A stretch of 64,000 nt of DNA, taken from assembly GCF_048269545.1 (NCBI RefSeq), contig NZ_JBLXIJ010000003.1:135155-199154 (forward strand), written 5' to 3'. This document shows, in pieces, positions 26,473 to 36,500 of the stretch (the stretch's first letter is position 1; every line of letters starts with the position of its first letter). A program made the translations under genes and the position numbers. Below the pieces are notes generated by a model. It was not told the origin of the DNA. It did not search any database and saw only the letters and a list, made by a program, of their open reading frames with translations. The stretch comes from Halpernia sp048269545. Lineage in GTDB: Bacteria; Bacteroidota; Bacteroidia; Flavobacteriales; Weeksellaceae.

Positions 26473-27342
26473 TTAAAATGTATCTGCGTTTAAAATATCT
26501 GAATATTTGACTTTCATTTCTATTGCTCTTCCAGACAATTGTTCTTCTATCAATCTAATTTTCATAACCTTACTGTTTGGGTAAGTAAATTTTTTGAAAA
26601 CATAAATATTCCGGTAACTTTTCTTAAACTGCTTCTGATTGTACAACTGATAAACTGGATTTAATGCAATGCTTTGATTATTGGTTGCTTTGTAAATCTT
26701 TTTATCTTCTACGGAAAATTTTAGTGCGTCTATATCATAACCTAAATTGGAAGTGTTTAGAAAAGTCATATCCAAAAAAATATAATCGTTCACGACATAC
26801 ACATTGTTAATCTGCATCGTGAGTTTTAAACTTTTCACTTCTCGTATTGGATTTTTTAATTCCTTTTTACGCAAAATATCGAGAGAGAATTTTTGTAATT
26901 CTGTGTTTGAGAAAGACATTTTTGGATATTCCAAAGGTTGCATATCTTCTGGCTGAATCTGAATGTTTGTAACCGATTCTCTTTTATAATTCAGATAACT
27001 TACTTTATATTGAGCCATAAAAGACTGACAGACAATAGTGATTACTCCCAGATCATTCCTATTTGTCATTATGCCAATTTTGGTGGAATCAGATGTTGAA
27101 TCATCAGTAATTTTAATTCTTGCAATGTTTTCTGCTGGTAAATCTCCGGTTAAATTATTGGTGGACAAATCCACAAATTGAATAGGTTCTGGAGAAATAA
27201 TATGCAGACTTACGCCTTTGGAAATTTCTAATGTTTTTAAATCTTCTACTCTCTTTTCGGTAGTTTCAGTTTGTGAAAAAATGAAAATGGAGCAGAAAAG
27301 TGATAGTCCACTCAAAATATTTTTTATTGATTTATTTGTCAT
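26473..27342 (-). CDS. traN: Conjugative transposon protein TraN (DUF4138)
   Basis: This 289-residue secreted protein has a signal peptide ending near FIFSQ. The body is beta-rich with the TraN layout: SLHIISPEPIQFVDLS near the N-terminus and a C-terminal domain with YRNIYVFKKFTYPNSKV. TraN is the VirB9-like component of Bacteroidota systems and takes part in the outer-membrane part of the channel. It overlaps traM by 11 bp. Confidence 0.85.
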   Translation of the reverse strand: MTNKSIKNILSGLSLFCSIFIFSQTETTEKRVEDLKTLEISKGVSLHIISPEPIQFVDLSTNNLTGDLPAENIARIKITDDSTSDSTKIGIMTNRNDLGVITIVCQSFMAQYKVSYLNYKRESVTNIQIQPEDMQPLEYPKMSFSNTELQKFSLDILRKKELKNPIREVKSLKLTMQINNVYVVNDYIFLDMTFLNTSNLGYDIDALKFSVEDKKIYKATNNQSIALNPVYQLYNQKQFKKSYRNIYVFKKFTYPNSKVMKIRLIEEQLSGRAIEMKVKYSDILNADTF

Positions 27343-28552
27343 TTTTAGTTTTATTTAGTTCTTTATCGTTGATTAAATAGATGTAGGAATTGTATTTTAA
27401 TTTCGCTTTATTCTGCCGAATCATATTGGAAATCGTTTTGGAAGTGGAACTAAACAAACTGGAAAATAAACTCGTGAAAAAACTTTCTCCACTGCTATCC
27501 ATTTGAGTTCCTTGTACAGAATTGCTTCCCATCTCGCGCAACATTTCCCGAAAATCGCTTTGTGGCACATACAATCCTTGCATTCCGTCCATATCGAAAA
27601 CCGATAGATTTACTGGTAAAATATTGCCGTCTTTTAAAATTGAAATTACCTTGAGATTGACTCTTTGCATTGCAAATCCTGAAATCTGACCATACAAAAT
27701 AGTTCCTTTATTGATTTTATGCTTACCAACATTGATGTCTTCCAATAATCGAAAGCGGATTCTGCTTCCCAAATTCCCTTTGTTATTTTCATCAATTACT
27801 GCTTTTATAAAATTGTCATTGTTTGTTTTTGCTATTGAATTGAAACTTGGATTGAGAGATGATTTATCAACTTTTAAGGTCGTGTTCAAAAATGCTTCTA
27901 ACTTTTCTTTATTCTTTTTCAATTTATTTTCAGAAGCCAGTGCTGCCTGATATTCCGGATCTTTCGCTTTTTCCAAAGAATCCATCATCAAAAATTGCTT
28001 TTTCAACATTTTCACTGGATCAGTTTCTTCATGCTTTTTATTTGATGCAAATTGATTTTCTGACATAGAAGTATTGCTACTAGGATTTCCACCGCCTTGA
28101 TTATTGAGCATTCTTATCATTTCGGATGAACGTTGAAAATCTTTTTCATCAGAATTTCTTTGAGGACCTTGTTTGTAGTAAGAATCATTTGCAGGATTTT
28201 TGCCTAAACCATTATTCAAACCTCTCATTACTTTCAATGAATCGATGTAGCGTTTTTGTTTATCATCCAAATTGTCGGAATAATTTTGCAAACTATCTTC
28301 GTCGCTTTCAATACCATCCAACATGGATCTACCGTCTCCTCTTTCAAATAAATCATCGTATGCTGCATTTTTTGAAAGAATAGAATCTTGCGTTTCTCCT
28401 AAATTGAGTGATAAATCCTGCGATTTTTCTTCCATTTTATTTTCTTTATCCAAAAATTTTGTAGCCTGAAATCCTAAAAAAAGAATAATTGGCAAAAGAA
28501 TTAATGGAAAAATATACTTGGGCTGTTTAAATTTTATTTTTTTAATGTCCAT
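27332..28552 (-). CDS. traM: Conjugative transposon protein TraM (VirB10-like)
   Basis: This 406-residue protein has a short cytoplasmic N-terminus rich in Lys, one membrane helix (about 13-29), a long low-complexity periplasmic linker with Asp, Asn and Gly runs, and a C-terminal beta domain. The latter reads KINKGTILYGQISGF, then VFDMDGMQGLYVP, typical of VirB10/TraB cores. It links inner and outer membrane parts of the channel. It overlaps traL-like and traN genes. Confidence 0.87.
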   Translation of the reverse strand: MDIKKIKFKQPKYIFPLILLPIILFLGFQATKFLDKENKMEEKSQDLSLNLGETQDSILSKNAAYDDLFERGDGRSMLDGIESDEDSLQNYSDNLDDKQKRYIDSLKVMRGLNNGLGKNPANDSYYKQGPQRNSDEKDFQRSSEMIRMLNNQGGGNPSSNTSMSENQFASNKKHEETDPVKMLKKQFLMMDSLEKAKDPEYQAALASENKLKKNKEKLEAFLNTTLKVDKSSLNPSFNSIAKTNNDNFIKAVIDENNKGNLGSRIRFRLLEDINVGKHKINKGTILYGQISGFAMQRVNLKVISILKDGNILPVNLSVFDMDGMQGLYVPQSDFREMLREMGSNSVQGTQMDSSGESFFTSLFSSLFSSTSKTISNMIRQNKAKLKYNSYIYLINDKELNKTKNDK

Positions 28553-28907
28553 TTTTAAATGTTTGGTATTGGTTGAACAAATATTCTATTCGCAGACTGT
28601 CGTTTTTTGTAAGTGGACCTTTCTCTCTTTTTGTTTTTAGTAGTTGAAGTTCTTTTACCACACTTTCCATTTTCTTTTCAGTTTCATCCATTTTCGCTTT
28701 TACCTGATCACTTTCCGAGTATATATTTGGAATATTGTTTTTGGTAGAAATTTTTGGTGTGAAATAGAAATATTGAATAAAAATTAATCCAAATGATAGG
28801 GTTAATAGTAACATCACATAGCCATAAACCTTTTTCGGGTGCTTTATCATCCATTGTTTTGATGAATAAAACTGCTCTTTGAGAAAGTTGTATTTGTTGA
28901 TTAACAT
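28542..28907 (-). CDS. traL: TraL-like small inner-membrane protein
   Basis: This 121-residue protein has one membrane helix (about 29-47) and a helical, charged periplasmic tail. The assignment rests on position (between traK and traM, overlapping both), length and topology; sequence similarity to TraL is not obvious to me by eye. Confidence 0.6.
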   Translation of the reverse strand: MLINKYNFLKEQFYSSKQWMIKHPKKVYGYVMLLLTLSFGLIFIQYFYFTPKISTKNNIPNIYSESDQVKAKMDETEKKMESVVKELQLLKTKREKGPLTKNDSLRIEYLFNQYQTFKNGH

Positions 28908-29521
28908 TAGTAATTCGATTTTGCTTTGTTAGAAATTTCGCTATTATCTAAAATTCTCCAGTTCCGAAGAAGTACACCGTGAGGGTTATTTGGACTTCTA
29001 ATCATATCCTCAAAATCTCCTTCAGTTATTAATTTTCTGATGATGAGAGAGTTTTTTCTATTGATCATTTGCGTTCCGTAATAGATGAATTTTTTATTGG
29101 GCAAATCCAATTTGATTGAATCATTACGCACCGTCACCAAAGAGTTTCCAGAAATTATTTGATTGTAAAAACCTTTTTCTCTTAAATTGGTGTACTCCTT
29201 TTTTCCACTATCATCAATCAAATACAGTGATTTTTCCACATTTTCTTTGATGTATCGATCATCTGGAGCAAGCGTAAAAAATAGGCGATGGAATAATTCT
29301 ACTTGAGATTTGTATTCTACTGGTCTGTTCAAAAGTTCATCTGTTTGTTTTACCAAAATCGGCACGCCATTATCAATTACATATAAAGATTTTCGAGAAT
29401 CTTCTATTAATTTGTAGGCAAACATAAATCCTACAATTACAATAATTACTGCAAAAAGAATGGATGCTAAAGAAATCGTTTTATTGATTTTTATTTTTTG
29501 TTCTATGTTTTTAACAAGCAT
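28907..29521 (-). CDS. traK: Conjugative transposon protein TraK (VirB8-like)
   Basis: This 204-residue protein has an N-terminal membrane helix (about 17-40) and a periplasmic NTF2-like domain, as in VirB8. Family features include an FHRLFFTLAPDDRYI segment and a C-terminal part ending in GVLLRNWRILDN. It scaffolds assembly of the channel at the inner membrane. It overlaps the next gene by one base. Confidence 0.87.
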   Translation of the reverse strand: MLVKNIEQKIKINKTISLASILFAVIIVIVGFMFAYKLIEDSRKSLYVIDNGVPILVKQTDELLNRPVEYKSQVELFHRLFFTLAPDDRYIKENVEKSLYLIDDSGKKEYTNLREKGFYNQIISGNSLVTVRNDSIKLDLPNKKFIYYGTQMINRKNSLIIRKLITEGDFEDMIRSPNNPHGVLLRNWRILDNSEISNKAKSNY

Positions 29522-29547
29522 TTTAAAGTTAATGTTAAGGTTATTTC

Positions 29548-30708
29548 TTAAATTTTGGTTATTATTTTCACTGCCGCTTTACCCGCACTTGCCACTTTCC
29601 CACCTGCTGCTTTTCCTTTACTCATAATTCCTGCTCCACCTGCAGAAACAATGGAATCTGCAATAGAGGGAACCATTAAAATTCCAATTCCTGTAACTAT
29701 GTAAGCAACTGCCGGAAATAAAGCGGTGTACATCATGCCACTATTTTGAACATACACCCGAAGTGTTTCCATATCTGCAACACCTCCTGAATCTATTATT
29801 AGAGCATATCTATCCAATTCCATTTGATAACCAGACATAATTAATTGCTGTCCGATATTGATGATGGTATAGGTTATAAAAGTGTATAGATTAATATTGA
29901 TGAATTTCGAAACCCAATTGCTAAATGAATTTTCAAAACCGGGTATTAATGAAATTCCAATGGCTATCGGTCCCAAAATGATCAGTATGTAACTCCAAAT
30001 TTTCTGAATAAAAAATATGAGATAGGTGCAAACTCGCAGAATGGTTAAAGAAACTCCCTCGATGATTTCTGATAATGTTTTTTGAATTTTAAATTCCATT
30101 TTCATGTACCATTCTTTGGCGGGCGCTAATAATTTATCTACATCGATATCATACCAACTATCATCCGCTTTGCCTTCCAACTTATCCAAAGTTTCCTGTT
30201 TCGCTTCTTCTTCCGCTTGCTGTTTTATAAGAATTTCTAAAATCTGGTTTTGTTTTTTAAAGCGTTCAACTCTCAAATCATTTGCGTCTTGCTCGATTGC
30301 CTGAAAAAGTGCAATTCCAGGTTCCGCCAGAGATTGCAATGGATATTGAATCATAGAGGTAAATGCGCCCCAATACATTAAAATAAATGCAATAATTGTT
30401 GGTCGAATCATTGGGGTAACTTCCCAAGGTCTTGCTCCTTCCTGCATTTGCCAACCTAAATATCCCATATAGCACAAAGCACCAAAACCTCCAATTGCTT
30501 GTCCCAACATTACTGCTCCCACAGATTGTGCTGCCATTGTTGTGTCTAATTTTGTAAATGCTTCCATGAACCATTTTTCAAATGCGCCGTCTCCTTTCAG
30601 AAACTGCAAAAGTTTATTATAACTTGCTGTATCATTGGTTTGTCCAAAAACAATTGTGGGCAGAAAAATCAACAATAGACAAATTGTGAGCTTTAGATAT
30701 TTATTCAT
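29548..30708 (-). CDS. traJ: Conjugative transposon protein TraJ (VirB6-like)
   Basis: This 386-residue polytopic protein has a signal-like N-terminus. Several membrane segments follow (for example FGALCYMGYLGWQM, SYILIILGPIAIGISLIPG, and one near the C-terminus), and an Ala/Gly/Lys-rich tail ends the protein. The middle stretch about 140-180 is charged and helical. It corresponds to VirB6, a core inner-membrane channel component. Confidence 0.87.
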   Translation of the reverse strand: MNKYLKLTICLLLIFLPTIVFGQTNDTASYNKLLQFLKGDGAFEKWFMEAFTKLDTTMAAQSVGAVMLGQAIGGFGALCYMGYLGWQMQEGARPWEVTPMIRPTIIAFILMYWGAFTSMIQYPLQSLAEPGIALFQAIEQDANDLRVERFKKQNQILEILIKQQAEEEAKQETLDKLEGKADDSWYDIDVDKLLAPAKEWYMKMEFKIQKTLSEIIEGVSLTILRVCTYLIFFIQKIWSYILIILGPIAIGISLIPGFENSFSNWVSKFININLYTFITYTIINIGQQLIMSGYQMELDRYALIIDSGGVADMETLRVYVQNSGMMYTALFPAVAYIVTGIGILMVPSIADSIVSAGGAGIMSKGKAAGGKVASAGKAAVKIITKI

Positions 30709-30711
30709 CTT

Positions 30712-31533
30712 TTAAAATTTATTTTTATAAGCAATCATTACTTCCTGAACGATGGTAACATCATTTGGTTCCCAATAAGGCCCTATATTAATTTTTGATT
30801 TTGAGAGTAGTTTTTTGTAATCCAGAAAAAGGGTATTTTTTTGGTCAAATGCTCTAATTTGTTGATTAAACTTTCTCCAACCAATCAAAGTTTCGTGGTA
30901 CATCAAAAATCTTTTTCCACGTGGCATATCCAATGTTCGTGAGTTTTTGTATTTATCTTTTAATAAGTCTAATTCCTTTTTTAAATGTGCGATTCCTCCG
31001 TTGGTAAGCATGTTTTGATAGGTTTTATCATCCTTCAATTGCCACTCTAAATAATTTTGAGGATTTTCTGCAAATTCATTTAAAGGTTTCAGCATTTTTT
31101 TATAATAAAGCAACCAAAGTGGATCTGCTGCGACTGTTGCTGAAGTCCAATGTGCTAAATCCTGAACATTTCTGGTGTAAAGCATATCTACTTGTACTTT
31201 AATTTTTTCTGCTTCTGCTCGTTGAAATTCTAGTTCTACCAATCTTTGCACTTCTAATCCTGTTGGTTTTAATGGACGAATATCGGCACCGTCTTTATAA
31301 TCTCTATTTTTGCTGGGCGACAACCAACCCCAAACAGTAGCGTAAGCGAAATTGGTTTGTATTCCGAACGTATATTTTGGGTAAGGACGAAAATCTCCCC
31401 AAGATTCAAATACCATTCTTTTGTTGTGCGCAACGATTGAAGGATCATTCAATTTTTTTACCTGTCCGAAACTGAATCCTGTACAAAAGATTACAGGCAA
31501 TAGAAATATTATTTTGAAAAAATGTTTTCTCAT
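30712..31533 (-). CDS. Secreted transfer-operon protein
   Basis: This 273-residue protein has a signal peptide (about 5-24, ending FSFGQ) and a tryptophan-rich mature part (for example FESWGDFRPYPKYTFG and ATVWGWLSPSK). Its last residues, DVTIVQEVMIAYKNKF, resemble the ends of the three smaller secreted proteins encoded upstream. It lies 3 bp from traJ. I infer a periplasmic structural or assembly role in the secretion apparatus; no enzymatic motif is seen. Confidence 0.7.
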   Translation of the reverse strand: MRKHFFKIIFLLPVIFCTGFSFGQVKKLNDPSIVAHNKRMVFESWGDFRPYPKYTFGIQTNFAYATVWGWLSPSKNRDYKDGADIRPLKPTGLEVQRLVELEFQRAEAEKIKVQVDMLYTRNVQDLAHWTSATVAADPLWLLYYKKMLKPLNEFAENPQNYLEWQLKDDKTYQNMLTNGGIAHLKKELDLLKDKYKNSRTLDMPRGKRFLMYHETLIGWRKFNQQIRAFDQKNTLFLDYKKLLSKSKINIGPYWEPNDVTIVQEVMIAYKNKF

Positions 31534-31540
31534 GAGCGTA

Positions 31541-32209
31541 TTAATTAAAAATGAAATTGTAATTCTGCATAATATTTTTTACTATTGCTCTATCTAAATT
31601 GACATAAGTACTTATGGTAGGAATTTGATAGATGTATGGTATTTTCCTAGCGTTTTTCAGTCTAATTCGGATGCAAACCAAATAACCATTGATCATATTG
31701 GCTCTGGTAGAAAGTTTTTGAATTACTGCTTGTCTGTCAAAAGGATCCATTAAAAAATCCGCATCTTCACGTAAAATATCATTCACCAATTCAGTTTGCA
31801 TTTTGATGAGTTCTTGCGTTGCTGCGATGTAATACCTGTTCAAAAGAATTGCATATTGAGGATTTTGCGTTGTAAGAGAAAGTACTTCATTGGCATTTTG
31901 CCCAATTTGAACAAAAGTGTGAGAGAGGTAATACAATTGTTTTCCTTGTTTGATGGCTGCATTTACATTGGTCAATTTATCATAGATGAACTGTTGAATA
32001 GCCACAACTTGTGTGATTTTTTGATTTACATCATCATATAATTTTTTCTGTTTTTCGTATGAGTTTAAAAAGGATTCATTGCTTGCCAATCTTACCGCCT
32101 GATTTTTTGAAATCTGTATTAATAGTTTATCATTAAACACCACAGTTTGCGCTGAAATCGAAAGTAACCCACCATAAAAAATAGATGATAGAAGAAAAAT
32201 TTTTCTCAT
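31541..32209 (-). CDS. Secreted helical transfer protein, paralogue A
   Basis: This 222-residue protein has a signal peptide ending LSISA and an otherwise all-helical mature domain. It ends STYVNLDRAIVKNIMQNYNF, which aligns with the ends of the proteins encoded at 32219-32893 and 32909-33565. With them it seems to be a tandemly amplified family occupying the TraH/TraI position of CTnDOT-like operons. The function is unknown. Confidence 0.7.
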   Translation of the reverse strand: MRKIFLLSSIFYGGLLSISAQTVVFNDKLLIQISKNQAVRLASNESFLNSYEKQKKLYDDVNQKITQVVAIQQFIYDKLTNVNAAIKQGKQLYYLSHTFVQIGQNANEVLSLTTQNPQYAILLNRYYIAATQELIKMQTELVNDILREDADFLMDPFDRQAVIQKLSTRANMINGYLVCIRIRLKNARKIPYIYQIPTISTYVNLDRAIVKNIMQNYNFIFN

Positions 32210-32218
32210 TTTTAAAAT

Positions 32219-32893
32219 TTAAAATTGATTTAAAATCTGATTTACAATCTGCTTATCTTTATTGATATAATTGAGAACTACAAACTTTGTCCACTCTACT
32301 TTTCTCTTTATATCACGTACTTTCATCAACATAAAAAGGGAATCTCTCCTTAAATTGGTTACTTCTCCTAAAGCATATTCTAAAAGTATTTTACGTTCGG
32401 CTTTTTCCATTTGATTAATCGCTCCGTAAGAGATGACAATGCCGGATAACAATCTCACCACCATTTGCATATCATCTACAAATCTGATTTGCGAGGGAAG
32501 TAAAACAACTAATGAATAAGGCGCGGTTTGAATTTCATTAATAATCTTCGTTTGGATATCTTGAATTTTTTGACTTTCCAGAAAAATAGCATAGCCAGTA
32601 GGAATAGCCTGCATTGCAAAATCTACAATTCTTAATCTATCCTGAATTTTGATAGTGGTTTCTTTAAATTTTTCCCATTGCTTTTTATTTACCACTTCTG
32701 TTGCTAAATTTTGATCTTGCCAATTCTTCATACTTTTCTGCCTTTCATTTTCTTCCATTGTATGACGGATTTCCTGATTCATCATTGGAAAAGACACGTT
32801 CTCTTTTTCCCAAGGCGGCGTTGGACTTCCACCTGAAGATGTAATCACAAAATAAACTGAAAGAAGAAAAATTGATAAAAACAGTTTTTTCAT
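32219..32893 (-). CDS. Secreted helical transfer protein, paralogue B
   Basis: This 224-residue protein has a signal peptide (about 3-20) and a helical mature part. The C-terminus YINKDKQIVNQILNQF is a relative of the paralogue ends. It lies 9 bp from paralogue A and 15 bp from paralogue C. It is the most diverged of the three and lacks the final aromatic cluster of the others. Confidence 0.68.
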   Translation of the reverse strand: MKKLFLSIFLLSVYFVITSSGGSPTPPWEKENVSFPMMNQEIRHTMEENERQKSMKNWQDQNLATEVVNKKQWEKFKETTIKIQDRLRIVDFAMQAIPTGYAIFLESQKIQDIQTKIINEIQTAPYSLVVLLPSQIRFVDDMQMVVRLLSGIVISYGAINQMEKAERKILLEYALGEVTNLRRDSLFMLMKVRDIKRKVEWTKFVVLNYINKDKQIVNQILNQF

Positions 32894-32908
32894 TTTGATT
32901 ATTTTAAT

Positions 32909-33565
32909 CTAAAATCTATTTTTATAAGTCCACATTATATTTTCCACAATGCTCATATCCGTATTGATGTAACCTTGAAATGGATTGATAGATTGAAACC
33001 AACCCAGTCTAATTGCACGTTCAATATTTAATTTTGTAGCGAGTAACCAGATTTTTAGCATCGTCACATTCTGCGAAACCGAAAAAAGTAGTTTGTAGCG
33101 ATCTCCTGCTGTCGCAAGATTTAATTCGCCTGGTTTTAATAAATCTGTTACATCAGTTGTCAATTTTATGACTTGCTCATAAGCCTTTTGAGTTGCTTTA
33201 ACGCCAAAAACAGAATATTGTGGTTTGTTACTTGTCAAGGTTAAAATCTCACTTGAATACTTAAGGCAACGATCCAATTCATTATAAATATTTACGACCT
33301 GTACGCCATTTTTTAAAGTGCCAGAAACTTCATTTAATCCTTTCAAGACTTTATTCTGAATGTCATTGGCAACCGTCATTTGCGTTGCAACCCAGGTTTG
33401 GGCTTGTTGAAGTTTTGTCTGTTGCTCAATGGTTTTCTCCTGTTGATTTTCCAGATTGTCGGAGTATAATTTCAAAGCCAATGTTGTGGTTACATCGATG
33501 TAGGTATTTTGTGCTAAAGCAAAACTTCCCACAAAAACCAAAATTGTTATGCTAAACTTTTTCAT
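32909..33565 (-). CDS. Secreted helical transfer protein, paralogue C
   Basis: This protein of about 218 residues starts at the ATG at 33565, chosen over a TTG at 33571 because it gives a clean signal peptide (MKKFSITILVFVGSFALAQ). The mature part is helical and rich in Gln and Thr, and ends YINTDMSIVENIMWTYKNRF. The start overlaps the end of traG by 14 bp. It shows the clearest similarity to paralogue A. Confidence 0.72.
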   Translation of the reverse strand: MKKFSITILVFVGSFALAQNTYIDVTTTLALKLYSDNLENQQEKTIEQQTKLQQAQTWVATQMTVANDIQNKVLKGLNEVSGTLKNGVQVVNIYNELDRCLKYSSEILTLTSNKPQYSVFGVKATQKAYEQVIKLTTDVTDLLKPGELNLATAGDRYKLLFSVSQNVTMLKIWLLATKLNIERAIRLGWFQSINPFQGYINTDMSIVENIMWTYKNRF

Positions 33566-36500
33566 ATTCAAAATTTTTAGAATTAATTAATTCTCTCAAT
33601 GTTAATCCACGATTCAAAATCTCCTGACCTATAATTTTTAAGACGTTCTGGTCTGTATTTTTGTTTCGCATTTTTTGATAATAATTGATAACATCTTCGT
33701 CTAAAGGTTGTTTGTACAGGTTGACTAAACCAACCATATTTTCCATTTTATCATCCAGGTTTTGGAAATCTTTTACGAATAATTGCAGTGCTTCGTCGTA
33801 ATTATCACGATGATTTACGTAATATTCTATGGCAATTTTTTCTGGTTTTTCTGTGGTGTAGGTTAGGTATTGTTCCAGTGAAACTTCATTCCCATACACT
33901 TCGCCTTTTGAACCTCTTTTTAAATAAAATTCTTTAAAACGACTTCTCCCGAATTTGTTATTCAAATTATTAATGGTGAAAATTTTATTTTGTTCTACTT
34001 TATTCAGTGATAATAGTGAGGCAATTTTGTCGAAATTATCTTTGAATTTTGTTTGATCCAGAAGTATAAAAGTGTCGGAATTATTGATAATAGAATCTTT
34101 CACCACCGTATTTCCGATAATATCATCCAACTCTTGCGTCACTACAACGGCTTCTCCCCAAAATTTTCTCACCGTTTTGTACATGTACAAAATGTATCCA
34201 CCCATTAATTTAGAAGCAATTGCTTTCCACGCTTCTTCAATGATTAAGGCTTTTCTGCGGTCTTTTCGCAAACGCATTTTTTGGATGAAGGTGTCCATTA
34301 TGATAAGCGTGACGATGGGAAACAACTTCGGATTGTCTTTTACATTATCAATCTCAAAAACAATAAATGGCTCATCAAACAGACTTTCGTCTGCTTTATT
34401 ATTAAGCGTTGTCCCATATCTTCCGCCTTTATAAAAATCTTTTAGAACAAAAAGAAATGTGCGAAGTTTAAATTCACTTTCATCAATCTTATGCTTTTTA
34501 TTATTAAGATAAATTGGTAAAAACTGATCGCAATAATCATAGAAACTATTGAATGATAATTCTGGAACACTCAATTTTTCTTCCAGTTCTACAATTCTTT
34601 TTATTAATGCTCCTTTTATTGCTTCTTCATATTCTTCTGAACCAACTGGTCTTTTGATGATAGATTTTGCTTTCGTAACAATCAGTTGTGTTTCATCGTA
34701 AACTTTTCTTCGCTCTTCATCATTTAAAGTTTCATAAGCTTCAAAAACTTTGTAGAATTTTGTAGCATCATAATCAGGGTTATTAGAATTTTTGTCTGGA
34801 TGATACAATTGGATCAATTTTCTTCCTTTCTCTCTAACTTCTTTAGAACTTGCATCAAAGGTTATTTCCAGAATGTCGTAATAAGTTTGATTTTCCTTAA
34901 TATCATTTTCATATTCCGCCTGAATATCTTCTTCATGAATATTGTATTTTCTTAAATATTGAAATAGTTCTTCAGAATTTTTATCTTGGTACCAATCACT
35001 TCCTCCATTAAAAAATTGATGATAATAAGACATCAAAACATTATCTAAAATGGATTTTTGAGTTGAACTCATCGTTGCATCTGCTCCTTGCCAAATCAAA
35101 AAAATAAGATTGGTAAGAAATTCAATTTTTTCAATATTAAATTCTTCCTTATCCATTAAAAAAGGATTCATCGTAATCGGCTTTTCTTCGGTATATTGAA
35201 TGTATCTTCCACCTTTATACGCACACAAACCAGAATAGGAATCTCCTGTATCTACAATGATGACATCATAATTGTAGGTCAGGTATTGCTCCACAATATT
35301 ATTCATCAGAAAGGATTTTCCCGATCCGGACGGACCGAGAACGAACTTGTTTCGATTATTTATTCTACCTGTTTTCATGGGTAAATCAGAAGGGTCTATT
35401 TTTAATGGAACGCCTTGTCGGTCGGTAAATCGCAGGAAAAAATTGGATTCTTCGTTCACGGGGTAACTTTCTTTAAAAAAAAAACACAAGGCCGCTTCGC
35501 TTGTCGTTGTAAATAAATCATAGGTCTTTAGTTCCACCGCATTTCCGGGAAGACAACAGCGGAAAAGTTCCAGTTGGTTGTAAGAATTTTGGGAAACGAT
35601 AATGCCTTTCATAAAGAGTTTGTTTTCTATTAAAGACTGGGTTTCCTCCATTTTTTCCAATGAACTTGCGGAATAGGAAATTGAAAAATGCGCATCTACA
35701 ATGAGTTGCCCATCCATTGCAATATTGTGCAGCAGTTCATCTATTTCTTCCGCAACAATGGCGTTGGAAGGTGAGTTTTTAGCAACGCCTTCATGTTTCT
35801 TTTTCTTCTTTTCTAATTCCCGTTGTTTGGGTGCTTGTTGCGGAATTGAAATGATTTGATTGTAAATAATGGTTTTATAATCTTCTAATTCATTGATGAA
35901 AGAAAAATTGTCCACGGCAGTTTCCGAAGCCGAACCATTTCCACCTAAAAAAGAATAGGTTTCGATCTCAGACGGCAATTCTATCCTTTCAACATCCACA
36001 AAACTGATGGTTTTTACAAACTTATTTCCGATGACCAAATGTTCGTTGGTCGCTTTGATATTCGTAAATGAAGGTGTTTGACCAAAATTCATTGAAACAA
36101 CTCCGCCAATGTAATAGTCTAAATCTTTTTCTTTTAAAAATCTTGGCTCACACTCATTCTGCGATAAAAGCATAAAAATTTTCAAACATTTATCTCGTAA
36201 AACTTTATAGCTTTTTGCTGAATATTTGTAAGTGTTTTTCTTACTATTTTGATCTACAATATCAGTGAAAAGTAAAAGGGTATCAATCGTTTTAAATAAT
36301 CGACCGTCAAAATGTTCAGAGTATTTTTCCTGTAAAAATTCGGTGGATTTTTCTGCCACATACTTTTGTTTACTGAAAATATCAATCTTTTGTACGATGT
36401 GATTTTCTCCAATAATCGCTACAACTTGGTTTAAAATAGTATGAAAATGCAAATAAGCATCTGGATCAGCGGAATATTGTTCGACATTATTTTTTATCTG

